From: Neoarius graeffei
Taxonomy: Eukaryota; Chordata; Actinopteri; Siluriformes; Ariidae
Direction: 5' to 3'
NCBI RefSeq assembly: GCF_027579695.1
Contig: NC_083571.1
Span: 71,981,779 to 72,045,778 of the forward strand
DNA: 64,000 bases
Shown here: positions 21,935 to 33,257 of the stretch, in pieces
Layout of the letters: the number at the start of each line of letters is the position of its first letter
How positions within the stretch are numbered: the stretch's first letter is position 1
The notes under the pieces: model-generated
The model's database searches: none
Told to the model about the DNA's origin: nothing
Seen by the model: only the letters and a program-made list of their open reading frames with translations
Made by a program: the position numbers and the translations under genes

Positions 21935-22313
21935 ATGAAGAGTAATGGTGGTAACGACCGTTGGTAACCTGTCTCTAAAATGTGTAGTAGGGGATGGAGG
22001 CAATTTAACACCATCTACATGTTTGCCGTGCTCTGATTTTCTTTTATTGACCAGGAAAATAATAGATGTATATTGGGGAAAGGTCTTCGATGTAAAAACT
22101 GCTCTGGGTGTTGCCAGGTTTCCAATGCTGAAACAACTTTTTTACTGCTTTGCTGTGCCTCCCACAGAGCAGTGCAGATAGTGAGAGGGCTTTTTCATTG
22201 GTTAGGAAAATTCATACTGAGTACAGAAAAAATATGGCTGCAGACACATTAACTGCATATCTGCAAATTAAAATGAACTGTGATAAGGAGCTACAACTGC
22301 TACCCAAGCAGTG
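21935..22313 (+). pseudogene. hAT transposase C-terminus (unit B copy)
   Basis: Plus-strand reading, with frame changes, of ARFPMLKQL and SADSERAFSLVRKIHTEYRK then TLTAYLQIKMN and stop. The hAT dimerisation box is clear. Paralogue of 53017-53385 with the N-terminal part deleted; the extra T in the ACTTTTTTAC run (around 22140) breaks the frame here but not in unit C. Confidence 0.78.
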
Positions 22314-22329
22314 ATATTATAGCTAGTGC

Positions 22330-22975
22330 CAAATCTGCAACATCTTTGTACAACAAAGAACACTCCAAAAAGGAATAAGATTTAAATTCTTGTTGTAAAT
22401 TACTGGGAAGATTTTCAATTTAACTTCATAATTTATTAATTTTTCACTTATCCTTGTTTACATAATATACTTGATGTGGTTCAGTCATCTTTAGTTGGAT
22501 CTAACACTGCTTGCGGCGTCAACACTTTTTTCTCAAATGGAACTTTTACTAACCTTCATTTACTGTTTGACATGATTATATATAATTTATTACATGTAAC
22601 CTACTGTTATATTTCAAATAATTTTCTTTGGTGGAATGTAATATTGTAGGTGATGTCAACACTTGTCAAACAGAACTTTGTGTAATTTTTATGAACTATT
22701 TAATATTAATACATTTTATTTGCAAAATTTGCATCAATATTTTTATTACTGATACAATGTACAATACAATAATTAAGTTTATAGTTCAGTCATTCTCTTT
22801 AGTAGATAATTGTTTACTTGACTGTACATACAGTCCTTTTTAATTCAGTTGTTTTCTCTGGGATCTAAAATTTCTTTTTATTCAGTCCATGCTTATTTGA
22901 TCCCTTTAACTTGATGCAGTGTGATAAATATGCCTATTACAAAAGGAGTGTATAATGTGCAATAAAACAGTTGGT
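22330..22975. other. AT-rich 3' part of hAT element
   Basis: Non-coding, collinear with about 53400-54050 in unit C. Confidence 0.6.
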
Positions 22976-22994
22976 GCTTTGGATTATCTCATCT

Positions 22995-23585
22995 TAGTCT
23001 GGCCAACGCGACAAAGCTCTACGAGCTATTGGTCTGGCCAAGATATTAAGCCCAACCGTTTCCCAGAGCCCGTGGTTGACCCGCCTCCCTGAAATGCCTC
23101 AGTTTGCTACTGGTCGAAGCCAGAAAAGGCTGTGACGAAGCTTAAACCAATCACATCACTCTTTCCTCTGACATATGCGACGCAACGGGGCTAACTGGTA
23201 GATTAAACTCTTACCGAAGCCGGTCGGGAGCAAGGCGAAAACGTCCTTCCTTTCAATAAATACCTCCAGGGCTGCTCTTTGCTCCGTTTTCAATGAGAAC
23301 TTCCTGTTGAATGCTTTCAATACAGCATCTATGCGTAATAGATGCGGAACCGTGAATGAAGCGCTTCCAGGATAGATTCTGTAAACAATCTATGGCTTCC
23401 GGTCGCAGTTCTACTACGTCAGTGCCTTGAACACGCCTCTACCCAGGGCCGTTGGAGATGCTCAAAGTTGATTGGTTCCCGATTTTTCGGGAGCTTGGAA
23501 GAGCTGTAGATAGCTTGCCTGGCCAGACTAAGCTTGCAACAGGCCCTCGTGTTGCGTCACGCTTAGGATGGGCGGGCCCAGGCTA
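22995..23585. mobile_element. DNA element with TAGTCTGGC ends and 9-bp target duplication
   Basis: Left end TAGTCTGGCCAACGCG, right end GGGCGGGCCCAGGCTA. ATCTCATCT is repeated at 22986-22994 and 23586-23594. A 67-bp deletion derivative of the same family at 38450 also has a 9-bp duplication. Nine bases is typical of Mutator-like elements rather than hAT (8). No transposase. Confidence 0.85.
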
Positions 23586-23721
23586 ATCTCATCTCATTAT
23601 CTCTAGCCGCTTTATCCTTCTACAGGGTCGCAGGCAAGCTGGAGCCTATCCCAGCTGACTACAGGCGAAAGGCAGGGTACACCCTGGACAAGTCGCCAGG
23701 TCATCACAGGGCCGACACATA

Positions 23722-24410
23722 TGCCGCTTTTCCACTACCAACGCGGCTGAGTTGGGCTGAGCCGTGCCATGCTGAGTCGGGCTGAGTCGAGCTGAGCGGG
23801 GCTGTTGGAGTTGCATTTCGACTACAACCGTGCTGAACCGTGCTGGCTGGAAGTGGGTGGACACATTGGGTGGAGTTAGCGAAAGTGGGTGGACGTCAGG
23901 TGATGTCGTTAGGCGGCGCAAACAGTGACATCAGTGATCTTTTAAGCGGTAGTCTCACGACCCGGATAGTAAACAATAAACATGGAGGACATGGAGTCGT
24001 TAGTGTTGGTCTTGGTGCTGTGGCTTGTTGTCACCGACAACGCCAACAGATACTGGCAAGAGCGTATAGATGAGGCGAGGCGCATAAGGCTTCATAATTC
24101 TCGTAATTCGTAATTCTCCTTCTTCCGGGTTTATGGTGTTTACAGATCCCAGCGTGCTCGCGGGGTGTGTGTGGGCATGTGAGGACACTCCTCCTCACCA
24201 ATCAGTGCACAGGGGAGTGTCTGCTCACGCCCCTAGCCTCACTCAGCTCGGTTTGGCTTGCTTCAGCCCCACTCCAAAACCATGCGAGTTTTGGGGGCTG
24301 AGCAGGGCTGAAGCGAGCTGAGTCGTGCTGTTCTTAGATAGTCGAAACGCGAGCCGTGTCGGGCTGAAGTGAGCTGAAGCGAGCTGAAAAAGGGTAGTGG
24401 AAAAGGGCCA
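23722..24410. mobile_element. Harbinger-like element, copy 1 of 3
   Basis: Ends TGCCGCTTTTCCACTACC and the complement of TGGCCCTTTTCCACTACC; ATA duplicated (23719-23721, 24411-24413). The interior has many GCTGA repeats and a short frame MEDMESLV near 23980 that resembles a Harbinger first exon. Inserted in a SINE. Confidence 0.88.
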
Positions 24411-24645
24411 ATAGACACAGACAACCATTCACACTCACACCTACGGTCAATTTAGAGTCACCAGTTAACCTAACCTGCATGCCTTTGGACTGTGGGGGAA
24501 ACCGGAGCACCCGGAGGAAACCCACGTGGACACGGGGAGAACATGCAAACTCCGCACAGAAAGGCCCTCGCTGGCCACGGGGCTCGAACCCGGACCTTCT
24601 TGCTGTGAGGCGACAGCGCTAACCACTACACCACCGTGCCGCCCC

Positions 24646-25776
24646 GCTTTGGATTATATATTGGAATTTTTTCTCGTGTATAAGGGCTCATGGGTGTATG
24701 TAAGGGAAAAGTACAAATTTTGTAAGGGCATGGGGAACTAAAGGTTGACATGTCTTCATTATAGGTTTCACACGTTGGATGAGTGGTGAGTACTTAGGGG
24801 TGAGAAACAGAGAAAGGTGATCTGACTGTCCTATATATAAACGTATGAAACGACAATTTGTCAGAATTTATGAATTTTATTTTTTATATAATTTTTTTAT
24901 CTCAGAATATGTTTTGTAGATAGGGATTGTATTGTGTGGTTTGCTTAAAACCTCCTGATGCAGCAGCGCCCTCTAGTGGGACTGCCGCTGAACCCGGAAC
25001 GAGGGCATTTTTTTAAATTCATCTCATCTCATCTCATTATCTCTAGCCGCTTTATCCTTCTACAGGGTCGCAGGCAAGCTGGAGCCTATCCCAGCTGACT
25101 ACGGGCGAAAGGCGGGGTACACCCTGGATAAGTCGCCAGGTCATCACAGGGCTGACACATAGACACAGACAACCATTCACACTCACATTCACACCTACGG
25201 TCAATTTAGAGTCACCAGTTAACCTAACCTGCATGTCTTTGGACTGTGGGGGAAACCGGAGCACCCGGAGGAAACCCACGCGGACACGGGGAGAACATGC
25301 AAACTCCACACAGAAAGGCCCTCGCTGGCCACGGGGCTCGAACCCGGACCTTCTTGCTGTGAGGCGACAGCGCTAACCACTACACCACCGTGCCGCCCCG
25401 CTTTGGATTATATATTGGAATTTTTTCTCGTGTATAAGGGCTCATGGGTGTATGTAAGGGAAAAGTACAAATTTTGTAAGGGCATGGGGAACTAAAGGTT
25501 GACATGTCTTCATTATAGGTTTCACACGTTGGATGAGTGGTGAGTACTTAGGGGTGAGAAACAGAGAAAGGTGATCTGACTGTCCTATATATAAACGTAT
25601 GAAACGACAATTTGTCAGAATTTATGAATTTTATTTTTTATATAATTTTTTTATCTCAGAATATGTTTTGTAGATAGGGATTGTATTGTGTGGTTTGCTT
25701 AAAACCTCCTGATGCAGCAGCGCCCTCTAGTGGGACTGCCGCTGAACCCGGAACGAGGGCATTTTTTTAAATTTAT
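24646..25776. repeat. Tandem duplication of about 754 bp with SINE at the junction
   Basis: 24646-25019 is repeated at 25400-25773 with no difference I can see; the copies are separated by the SINE 25020-25399. Unit C has a single copy (about 54048 onward). Confidence 0.85.
25020..25399 (-). mobile_element. V-SINE, full length, at tandem duplication junction
   Basis: Tail CATCTCATCTCATCTC at the left, head ending GTGCCGCCCC at 25399, directly followed by the second GCTTTGGATTAT copy. Confidence 0.9.
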
Positions 25777-26500
25777 TAATTTAATTTAATTAGCTTTGCC
25801 ATAGTGAGATATACATGTAGATACATTGTGGCTGGGAAACCACTACAGCTTACGCCAATTACAGGGGCCCCATTAGTGACATCTCACTTTATTTCATCTA
25901 ACAACTAACCTAAACAACACAGAACTATAAAAAGTGAACCAGCTTCATTAGCACCAATACTGCAACAAACCCACCTAATGTCACTCACCGGTGTCCTTCA
26001 GTTCATTAGAAAACAATCACAGAAGAACCCTCTCTCGCCCCCTGCTGCCTGCATTGAGTCATGACTAGTCATTTAAATCGTTCATTTAAACATATTTTCG
26101 TTGCCAGAATGTCTAATTTTTTGCTATTAAAAATAATTTTCTACCAAAAAAAACCTAAATGATAAGACTGTAGTTTAACTTACGACATAATATTTTTTAT
26201 TTATTTATTTACTCACCTAACACTCAAACATGCATCTTTTTAATTTTCCCTATAAAAAATGAGTGTCCTCTTCTCAAACTAATAGCGATTACAAAAAAAA
26301 AAGGCCAGAATACTCAAAGCCACAAATGTCTTCTACGAGTCTGCACAGTTAATTTTCTCTCAAAAACAAAATGTTCCTTGTTTCATGGTCGTTTTTACCG
26401 TGTTCTACCGATACAAAACCCACTTCCAGGAGAGACGTGCCCTCACAAACATGGCTGTTTCTCGCGTCCAAGTCCGCTTAAGTGATTGACACTTATTTTA
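25710..26500. repeat. Dispersed repeat R, copy 1
   Basis: Begins CCTCCTGATGCAGCAGCGCC and ends near TTTTAGCCAATAG. Related copies lie at 40611-41305 (gene B intron) and about 54750-55850. No coding potential; family unknown to me. Confidence 0.65.
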
Positions 26501-26522
26501 GCCAATAGAACTTATGCTCAGG

Positions 26523-26567
26523 TTTGAAAGTGGCCAATCAGGACATGATGATTGGCCACTTTCAAAA
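26523..26567. repeat. Inverted repeat, 18-bp arms
   Basis: TTTGAAAGTGGCCAATCA and its exact complement separated by 8 nt. Conserved at 55875-55918. The arms contain CCAAT/ATTGG, an NF-Y-type box on both strands. Confidence 0.85.
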
Positions 26568-26709
26568 GGGTGTGAAAAAAAGGAACAGAAAGCTGCAGCT
26601 CTTCCTCTCCTCTCTTACCTTCCCGTTACACAACCCCACCATCCCTTTGCTCCCCCTGGCGGGGGTTGAATGTAATAACAGCACATTTCAAGCAAGGGAA
26701 ATGTTATAT

Positions 26710-26785
26710 AGAGAGCGTGCACGTGACGTCACGAGGTCACGTGATATTTGTTTATCTGCCATCTTGGACGGCATGGCCGCGCATA
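26710..26785 (+). promoter_or_regulatory. Left-end promoter module of THAP element
   Basis: GCACGTGACGTCACGAGG contains overlapping E-box (CACGTG) and CRE (TGACGTCA); GGTCACGTGAT is a second E-box; GCCATCTTGG is a YY1-like site. Together they look like a housekeeping promoter for the THAP exon, which begins about 60 bp further on when the later insertion is removed. Confidence 0.5.
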
Positions 26786-26792
26786 GAACTTA

Positions 26793-27481
26793 TGGCCCTT
26801 TTCCACTACCCTTTTTCAGCTCACTTCAGCTCGCTTCAGCTCACTTCAGCCCGACACGGCTCGCGTTTCGACTACCAAAAACCAGCACGACTCAGCTCGC
26901 TTCAGCCCTGCTTAGCCCCTTAAACTCGCACCGTTTTGGAGTGGGGCTGAAGCGAGCCAAAGCGAGCCGACTGAGGCTGGGGGCGTGAGCAGACACTCCC
27001 CTGTGCACTGATTGGTGAGGAGGAGTGTCCTCACATGCCCACACACGCCCCGCGAGCGCGCTGGGATCTGTAAACACCGCAAACCCGGAAGGAGAAGAAT
27101 TACGAGAATTTCTGAAGCCTTATGCGCCGCCTCGCCTCATCTATACACTCTTGCCAGTATCTGTTGGCGTTGTCGGTGACAACAAGCCACAGCACCAAGA
27201 CCAGCAACACTAACGACTCCATGTCCTCCATGTTTATTGTTTACTATTCGGGTTGTGAGACTACCGCTTAAAAGATCACTGATGTCACTGTTTGCGCTGC
27301 TTAACGACATCACCTGACGTCCACCCACTTTTGCTAACTCCACCCAGTGTGTCCACCCACTTCCAGCCAGCACGGTTCAGCGCGGTTGTAGTCGAAATGC
27401 AACTCCAACAGCCCCGCTCAGCTCAACTCAGCACGGCACGGCTCAGCCCGACTCAGCCGTGTTTGTAGTGGAAAAGCGGCA
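26793..27481. mobile_element. Harbinger-like element, copy 2 of 3
   Basis: TTA at 26790-26792 and 27482-27484; ends TGGCCCTTTTCCACTACC and its TGCCGC-type partner inverted. The empty site is at about 56141 (GAACTTAGACG). Related to 23722-24410 and 59939-60621. Confidence 0.93.
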
Positions 27482-27532
27482 TTAGACGAACCCGTTCTAA
27501 TTATCAAGTGTGTGGGAGTAGATCTTTCGAGA

Positions 27533-27710
27533 ATGGTTATATCTTGTTCAGCATTTGGTTGTACCAATAGACAGGGCCAAAAGGAGGGCCTGTCATTTTA
27601 TAGATTCCCCGCAGACAAGGAGAGACGCGCAAAATGGGTGTCCACTGTGCGAAGAGAAAACTGGTACCCCAGTTATACCAGCCGAATTTGTAGTGAACAC
27701 TTCATATCAG
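27533..27710 (+). CDS. THAP zinc-finger first exon (element gene 1, unit B)
   Basis: From ATG at 27533 the frame reads MVISCSAFGCTNRQ, then LSFYRFPADKERRAKWVS, then RRENWYPSYTSRICSEHF and a donor gtaggtg after 27710. C-x4-C near the start and C-x2-H near the end, with the RFP and W between, define the THAP (C2CH) DNA-binding domain. THAP fingers occur in host transcription factors and in P, Kolobok and related transposases. The AVPTF-like tail of the domain would fall in the next exon, which I cannot find. The exon follows the left terminal repeat of the element directly once the later insertion is removed, so it is element-borne. Intact here; the unit C copy is broken by a SINE. Confidence 0.8.
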
Positions 27711-28257
27711 GTAGGTGTAATCTTCTAATTCAATACTCCTAGTACATCTGTTAAGTTTATTTTCGGACTGAATGATAACTGCATACTTACACTACGTTCA
27801 GACTGCAACCTGAAACGACCCATATCCGATTTGTTGTGAAATCCGATTTTTTTGTTAGGCCGTTCACATTACCAATTATATGAGACTTGTATGCGATCTC
27901 CAATATGAACGGAAAACGACCCAAAAGTGTCCCGCATGCGCAAATTGACACGTAATAAGCACATCTACGTAATACTTAAACCATGGGCGTAACCACCATA
28001 GGCACTGGGGGGGACATGTCCCCCCCAATATTGGGAAAGTACCAATCTGTCCCCCCCAATATTTGGTGTATTAAATCAATATGAGACAAATAATATGCCA
28101 TCCTGAACCATGGCTATATAATGAATCCTTCACTTGTTATGTCCGATTTACTTTCAATTTAGGAAGCACAGAGAAACAAACAAACAAAAAAAAAACTTTG
28201 CGACCACCCCCTATGATTGTGCACTTGGGTCAGCCCATGACGCCGTAGTGCGGCTTA

Positions 28258-29451
28258 GGCTGGGCAGACACTGTGCGATTTTTTCAATCACGGTATTCAG
28301 CTGCTGCTCACACTGTACGAGTGAATCGCAGGGGTAAACAGCACGCAGCTTACGATTCCTGTTCTCACACTATACGATCCGATGCTCGGATGCGATCTGA
28401 CTGCTCACACTGTACTTCCATATTTCCAGATTCTTGTATCCGGAACTGCAACGTGATATAGTGTTGTGACGTTCGCGAACGAACCGATTCTTTTGAACGG
28501 CTCCTAGGCATGAACGATGAGAACCGAGTCTCGAGCTGGGGGAGCCGTTCTTTCTGTCGTTCTTTTTCTGTACTGTGTTTCAGATAGTTTATAATGTTGT
28601 GTGATATTAATGATAATATTGTGGGAAAATTACTTTGCATGGACGTTCATTTAATTTATTCTATCGTCATTTTGTTTGTTCCATTTTTGTGTATTTTATT
28701 TATTTATCTGTTTTGTATCTCAGACTTAAATATTTTTGTAAAACAAGTGTTTTTCTATAAAATATTCTTGCGTTCTTGATAACTATGTTCTTGAGTGGGT
28801 TCTTTTTTTTTTTACAGAAAAGCTGTTCTGCATGGACATTCATTGAAGCCCTCATTGTTTTTTAATGGTTATTTATGAGCGTTTAGGGGTTACAATAATG
28901 TAAGTCTAGGTTACTTTATATAAAAGGTATGTCCAGAAATATTGATGTCACTGTCTAAGCAGAGGGATCTGGCTTCTTTAGACGCTGTCTTCTTAAAACT
29001 GAATAAATATTTAAAAAGAGCCAAATGAGCCAGTCTTTTGAACGGCTCTTTTCAAAGAACGGATCACAAAGATGCGGATCCCATCAAAGAGCCATAAATC
29101 CCATCTACGTGAAGAAGAAGAGGAGACCGGAAGTGCTGCTCAGTGTTTGTTTTCTCTTCCGTATCTGTGTTCGCGCATGTGCAGTGTGACAGGTTGAGGT
29201 AAATCGGCTCGTGACACTGCTTCAACAGTGCGATAGCCTCACGATGGGCGACCAGGATTTCAAACATGTTTGATTTTCATCTGATCGATCGGGAGGAGGT
29301 CGTGAGGTGTTAATCGCTTGTCGTTACCCCATGTATACTACACGATCCGAGACGCACGATTGAGCCAAAAATCGGCCCGATCTCCAAAATAGTCACACGA
29401 GTGAAAATCGTGTCAAAATCGGGCCAAAAATCGCACAGTGTCTGCCCAGCC
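28258..29451. mobile_element. Element with GGCTGGGCAGACACTG ends
   Basis: GGCTGGGCAGACACTGTGCG at the left, its complement at the right (ending 29451). The interior is dominated by a further element (about 28460-29100) with TTTTGAACGGCTC near both ends, a hAT-like pattern. No coding sequence recognised. Confidence 0.6.
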
Positions 29452-29616
29452 CAGTTTGGATACAAACTAAAAAAGCTGGTAGAAACCGTATGTAATGAAT
29501 GAAATCGAAATGTAAGCTGATCTCTTACAATACACCACAGCACTTGCGAATCCGCATGGGACTGAACTGAGATTCTCATTGAATACCCCTCCCACTGCCA
29601 ATGCTTTATCCCAAAA

Positions 29617-30655
29617 CAATAGAGGGATTTCACTGACGTCACCCGAAACCGGAAGTAAACAGACCCTGCGCCATTTTGGAAGACCAACAAACTCGTGATT
29701 AGGGGGAAATAACGGCAGCGGTATGTGAACCCACGAGAATAAAGTGGAGTGGCAAACGACTTAAATAAACAAATCTGAGCTGTTTTATTTATGATTTATT
29801 GGCCCAACAGTAGACTTGAAAGAAACCTGTGTGAGACTTGGCAAAAAACTGTGGATATAATGGATAAGTCTGTGCATGATCTGCGGACACTTTGAGGTAA
29901 GCAAACGCAAGAAATTCAGATTTAAAACATGCTAAATTGGCCCCAAGTTGATAACTGTATGAGGAGCAAGCCTCCCAGACTTCTACAATTTAATAATAAT
30001 AATAATAATTTAGGATGGTTTGGGGCTTGCTCTCCCTCCTATTATATAAATAAAGCATAGTTGTTGTGTAGGCATATATCATAAATACATATGTATAATT
30101 TGGATAAATTAACCTAAATTATGGATACCTTAATTGGAACAAAAAGTATTAATTTTTCAACTGAAAAGATATATTATTAAAAGATAAATATCAACAAGAT
30201 TACCTTGGCCATAACGATGTGTAGGTTATTCTTAATAACAGCTGTAATATCACGAACCAAGCCACTAACAACATAATTGTAAGCCTGTAGCCCTTTGTAG
30301 GCCTTCAAGTCATCAGCAGTATAGGCACTGGGTGTAAACAACAAATAGTTTACAATGTCTGGGTAGCAAACAGATGGCAGAATTGGTGTCCGGTCCTCCT
30401 TATGTTTCAATTCTCCCTTGCCCCGAGTCTTATCATATGGGTCAAACCCATCAATCACAGCCAGTTTCTCCACATACCGTGCCCTTTCTGCAGCTGGTAA
30501 TGTACTCACATAACCCGAATTATCAGCCATCGTGTCACTTCACTCTCGCTCGTAGTTTGTTTTATATTGTATGTATGTATGTACTTGAGGTCTTCCAATA
30601 TGGCGCCCTAACAAAATCTCGTGGTATGGTGACGTCACGCGGGGTAGCCCTCTAT
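29617..30655. mobile_element. Small element with AATAGAGGG ends carrying an inward exon
   Basis: Left AATAGAGGGATTTCACTGACG, right complement of AATAGAGGGCTACCCCGCG. Both ends carry TGACGTCA and a CCATNTTGG-type site. One first exon (30204-30530) reads inward on the minus strand from the right end. The resemblance to the ends of the 26709-36727 element puts both in one superfamily. Confidence 0.6.
30204..30530 (-). CDS. First exon of an element-borne gene, related to the 61331-61714 exon
   Basis: ATG at 30530, 109 codons, then a GTAATC donor in phase 0. It reads MADNSGYVSTLPAAERARYV, then PSVCYPDIVNYLLF, then AYTADDLKAYKGLQAYNYVV and ends IVMAKV. The (L/S)KAYK(G/S)L(Q/E)AY(N/K)Y(V/F)V pattern is shared with the exons at 36284-36642 and 61331-61714. 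I recall this N-terminus from large fish and invertebrate proteins that later carry a SWIM finger and YqaJ-like nuclease domain; that link is memory and no such domain is in this window. The function is unknown. Confidence 0.55.
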
Positions 30656-31140
30656 TCTTGAATGCCTCCATATTTTTGGGCCAAGATAAAGTCAATATAT
30701 TTTCTACAAAGTTCTATGTTGTTTTGACCTATTAACCAGGGTAATGCTCCTTTCTATTGCTTTGGTAGCCATTTTTTTGTAGCAATTTGGCATTTCTGCA
30801 TTTGTGTGTGTGTGTGTGTGTGTGACTAGCTCTGGTGTGACAGATTTTCATGCAATGTTTTACATGTTTTTTGTATGTTGTATTGCGTTACATGTTTTGC
30901 AGTTGCACATTGTGTTGTTTTGTGTTTTGCCTGATACACAATAAAAAAAACAAGATATAAATGTTAACATGTTCATTGGTAATTGTATTAATCAAAACAA
31001 TGTTCTAGATAAGCACATCTTTATCAATAGCCCCATATGAAAATTGCGCGAAATGCACTTAAAAATATTTTGGGAAGGGCTCAAATTTGGACACCCCCCC
31101 CCCCCCCCCCCCCAATATTTATACCATGGTTACGCCCTTG

Positions 31141-32166
31141 ATGTAAACCAAAAAAAAGCGCACTCTTCATGTTTAATGATTTCTTTTTTTTGTTTGTTTG
31201 TTTAATTATCTGGTTAGTGTTAAAGTGTGAGGTCTCGTGTGTGTTTTTGTTTCTGAACTGAAATGAAAACGTGTAGCCTGGTAACGAGGGTTGACTCCTA
31301 AATGTCTCTCTAATTTCTATATAAGTGCACTACATGTTACTAGGAAGTAATGGATTTTTAAACTCTATATAGTGCACTCGAGCTTCAGTAGGCAGTCATT
31401 TGGGATACGGCCGCTGTATTACCAAACTCTTAATTCAGGCTTAATAATTTGCACATATTTATTTCTTCATATTAATAAACTTTTTCTACATTTTTATAAA
31501 TATTTATTTAGATTGTTTATAGCCAGCTGAATTCTGCAACTTCTCTCAGCACTGGATCAAGGTGCAGAAACACCAGTGCAGTTTGCTATGGAGATGAGGC
31601 AAGACCTGGCGATGTGGTTTTTGTGGTGGTGGCGGAACTCACACAATAATCTGATTAATGTGGGCAGCAGACTAATGAGACCGAAGGTGTCAAATTACTG
31701 GAAATTTCCAGAACAATCTTATAATCTTGTAATACAGGATGGTTTAAGTTATAAATCAGTTATAGAAACTGTTTTATTTAATCAGGCTAACAGATCAACA
31801 TCCAGGTCTGTACCAAATCCACCATTAGCTTGATCAATTCTATAAAAGTCTATTTAAATTCTGAAAACTGTACAACTGTTGTTGTTTTCCACCAAAGAGG
31901 CGGGATTAGCCAACGCAGAATAGTGACGTTTGTCTCTTGCTGATGACGTGTAGGTCGCATGAATGCGACCTGTCCGGTCAGACTGCAGTCGCATGTGAAA
32001 ATATCGGATATGCATCAGAATTAGGACCACATATCCAAGCGGCCTGGGTCGCATGTGAAAAAATCGGATCTGTGTCGTTCAGATTGTCAATAACAAATCG
32101 GATACAGGTCGCATTTGGGCAAAAAATCGGATATGGGTCGTTTCAGGGTGCAGTCTGAACGTAGTC
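31141..32166. other. Right arm of Harbinger-like element, no gene
   Basis: AT-rich, with a plus-strand frame from about 31576 (MRQDLAMWFLWWWRN) of no recognisable family. Nothing else seen. Confidence 0.4.
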
Positions 32167-32630
32167 TTAGAAACTAGACAGTACAGTGTTTGTGGCCGTC
32201 AGTCTGCTTGATCTCTAACGTTTAAAATGGCTATGCCTAGCCCTACTACCCTGGCCTAGTCTGACGATGTTTTATCTTTTTGGCTCATATATGCCTTTGA
32301 AAGGCTAATCCATAGTAGGGACGGCGAAAACTAAAAAAAATCTTGACCGACCACCGAGCCTCAGTAGCCGGTTCGGTTAACCTATGAGTTTAAAGGATAT
32401 GGGACATGGATTTTTTTCTGGGCATAATTATGTATAAAGCACATAAGAAATGCCATCTAAATCACTGCAGGGCGTCAAAAATGTGAAAATCATCACATTA
32501 TTCAAGTTTTTTTATACATCAGCGTAAAACAAGGATTCGTTAATGAGCTAGGTGGTCACGTGACCCGTGACGTAACAAAAACTTTCCAAGGAGCCAGCGC
32601 TTGGGAATCTAATGTAAACAGGTTACCGAA

Positions 32631-32821
32631 ATGGACACCATCGACAGTGATATTACCGATGTTTCACAGAGATGTGAAGTTAGACCCTATCAATTCGAAC
32701 CGATAGCTGGAAATTCACATGAACATAGATCTTGTTACTCTGACGGGTCAGATGATTCTGAGAGTGAGGGTTCATTCAATCCCCATGAAACTGAAAGCGG
32801 TCGGCTCGATAACACTTCCTG
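32631..32821 (+). CDS. First exon of a P2X7 C-terminal (ballast) domain-like protein
   Basis: ATG at 32631, then MDTIDSDITDVSQRCEVRP, YQFEPIAG, an acidic Ser-rich stretch (SDGSDDSESEGS) and GRLDNTSW at a gtaagtt donor in phase 2. In fish proteins that share the zinc-binding C-terminal domain of P2X7, a Y-x-(F/Y)-E-P block and an (N)T-x-W immediately before the first Cys cluster are usual; the Cys-rich exon would come next but is absent. It starts about 90 bp from an E-box/CRE pair in the element end. A sister exon with YLYEP lies in the element at 39364. Family call is from memory. Confidence 0.55.
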
Positions 32822-33257
32822 GTAAGTTAAAAACAATTCTGCTCAAAGGCTAATGATCTGTTGAAAGAAGTATTATTTTTGTATCATACATTGAAAGTTC
32901 ATCATAGATCTAGCTAAAGTCCGTTGCAAGCTATTTTTTTTTTGCTGATATTTTTCGAGATTGATTGAGATACAATGCTTCCAGAGTCCATTTACAGAAG
33001 TAAAAGCAAAACAGTAAACGATAGATAATAAAATTACATAAAATAAATGGGGAAGAAAAATAATAAGAATTAAACAATAGTAGAAATAAAATATAGAATA
33101 ATAAAATGAAATAAAAGTTTAAAAAAAACTCTTCTACAACTTCACCACAACTCTTCGATTCGGTACGTAAACAAAGAAGGACAGATATAAGAGTAAATGA
33201 GTCAGAATTATGATAATCAATAATTGATACACCCAAAATTATAATACTAATCCTTAC

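Larger units (their letters stand above)
22988..24645 (-). mobile_element. V-SINE carrying two nested DNA elements
   Basis: Target duplication GCTTTGGATTAT at 22976-22987 and 24646-24657; the empty site is in unit C near 54048. The SINE tail is interrupted by 22995-23585 and the body by 23722-24410. Confidence 0.9.
27982..31140. mobile_element. Element with GGGCGTAACCA inverted ends
   Basis: Left CATGGGCGTAACCACC, right GGTTACGCCCTTG. C-runs flank both ends (GGGGGGGACATGTCCCCCC left; 20 Cs at 31094-31113 right). No target duplication is clear. Encloses the elements at 28258 and 29617. Confidence 0.6.
27790..32166. mobile_element. Harbinger-like element (ACTACGTTCAGACTGC ends) with deep nest
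   Basis: Ends ACTACGTTCAGACTGCA and its complement, TTA at 27787-27789 and 32167-32169, empty site at about 56825-56832. It holds an element 27982-31140 which itself holds others. The right part (31141-32166) has no recognisable transposase; GGATATGGGTCG and GGTCGCATGTGAAAA repeats fill its end. Confidence 0.85.

Noticed and set aside
23646-24428. Several 60-90 codon frames in the GCTGA-rich element (MLAGSGWTHWVELAKVGG and others)
   Set aside because: Produced by the Harbinger-like element and repeated in its other two copies on whichever strand; no transposase domain.
28340-28640. 91-codon minus-strand frame MQSNFPTILSLIS
   Set aside because: Spans the boundary of two nested elements, so it is a chance product of insertion.
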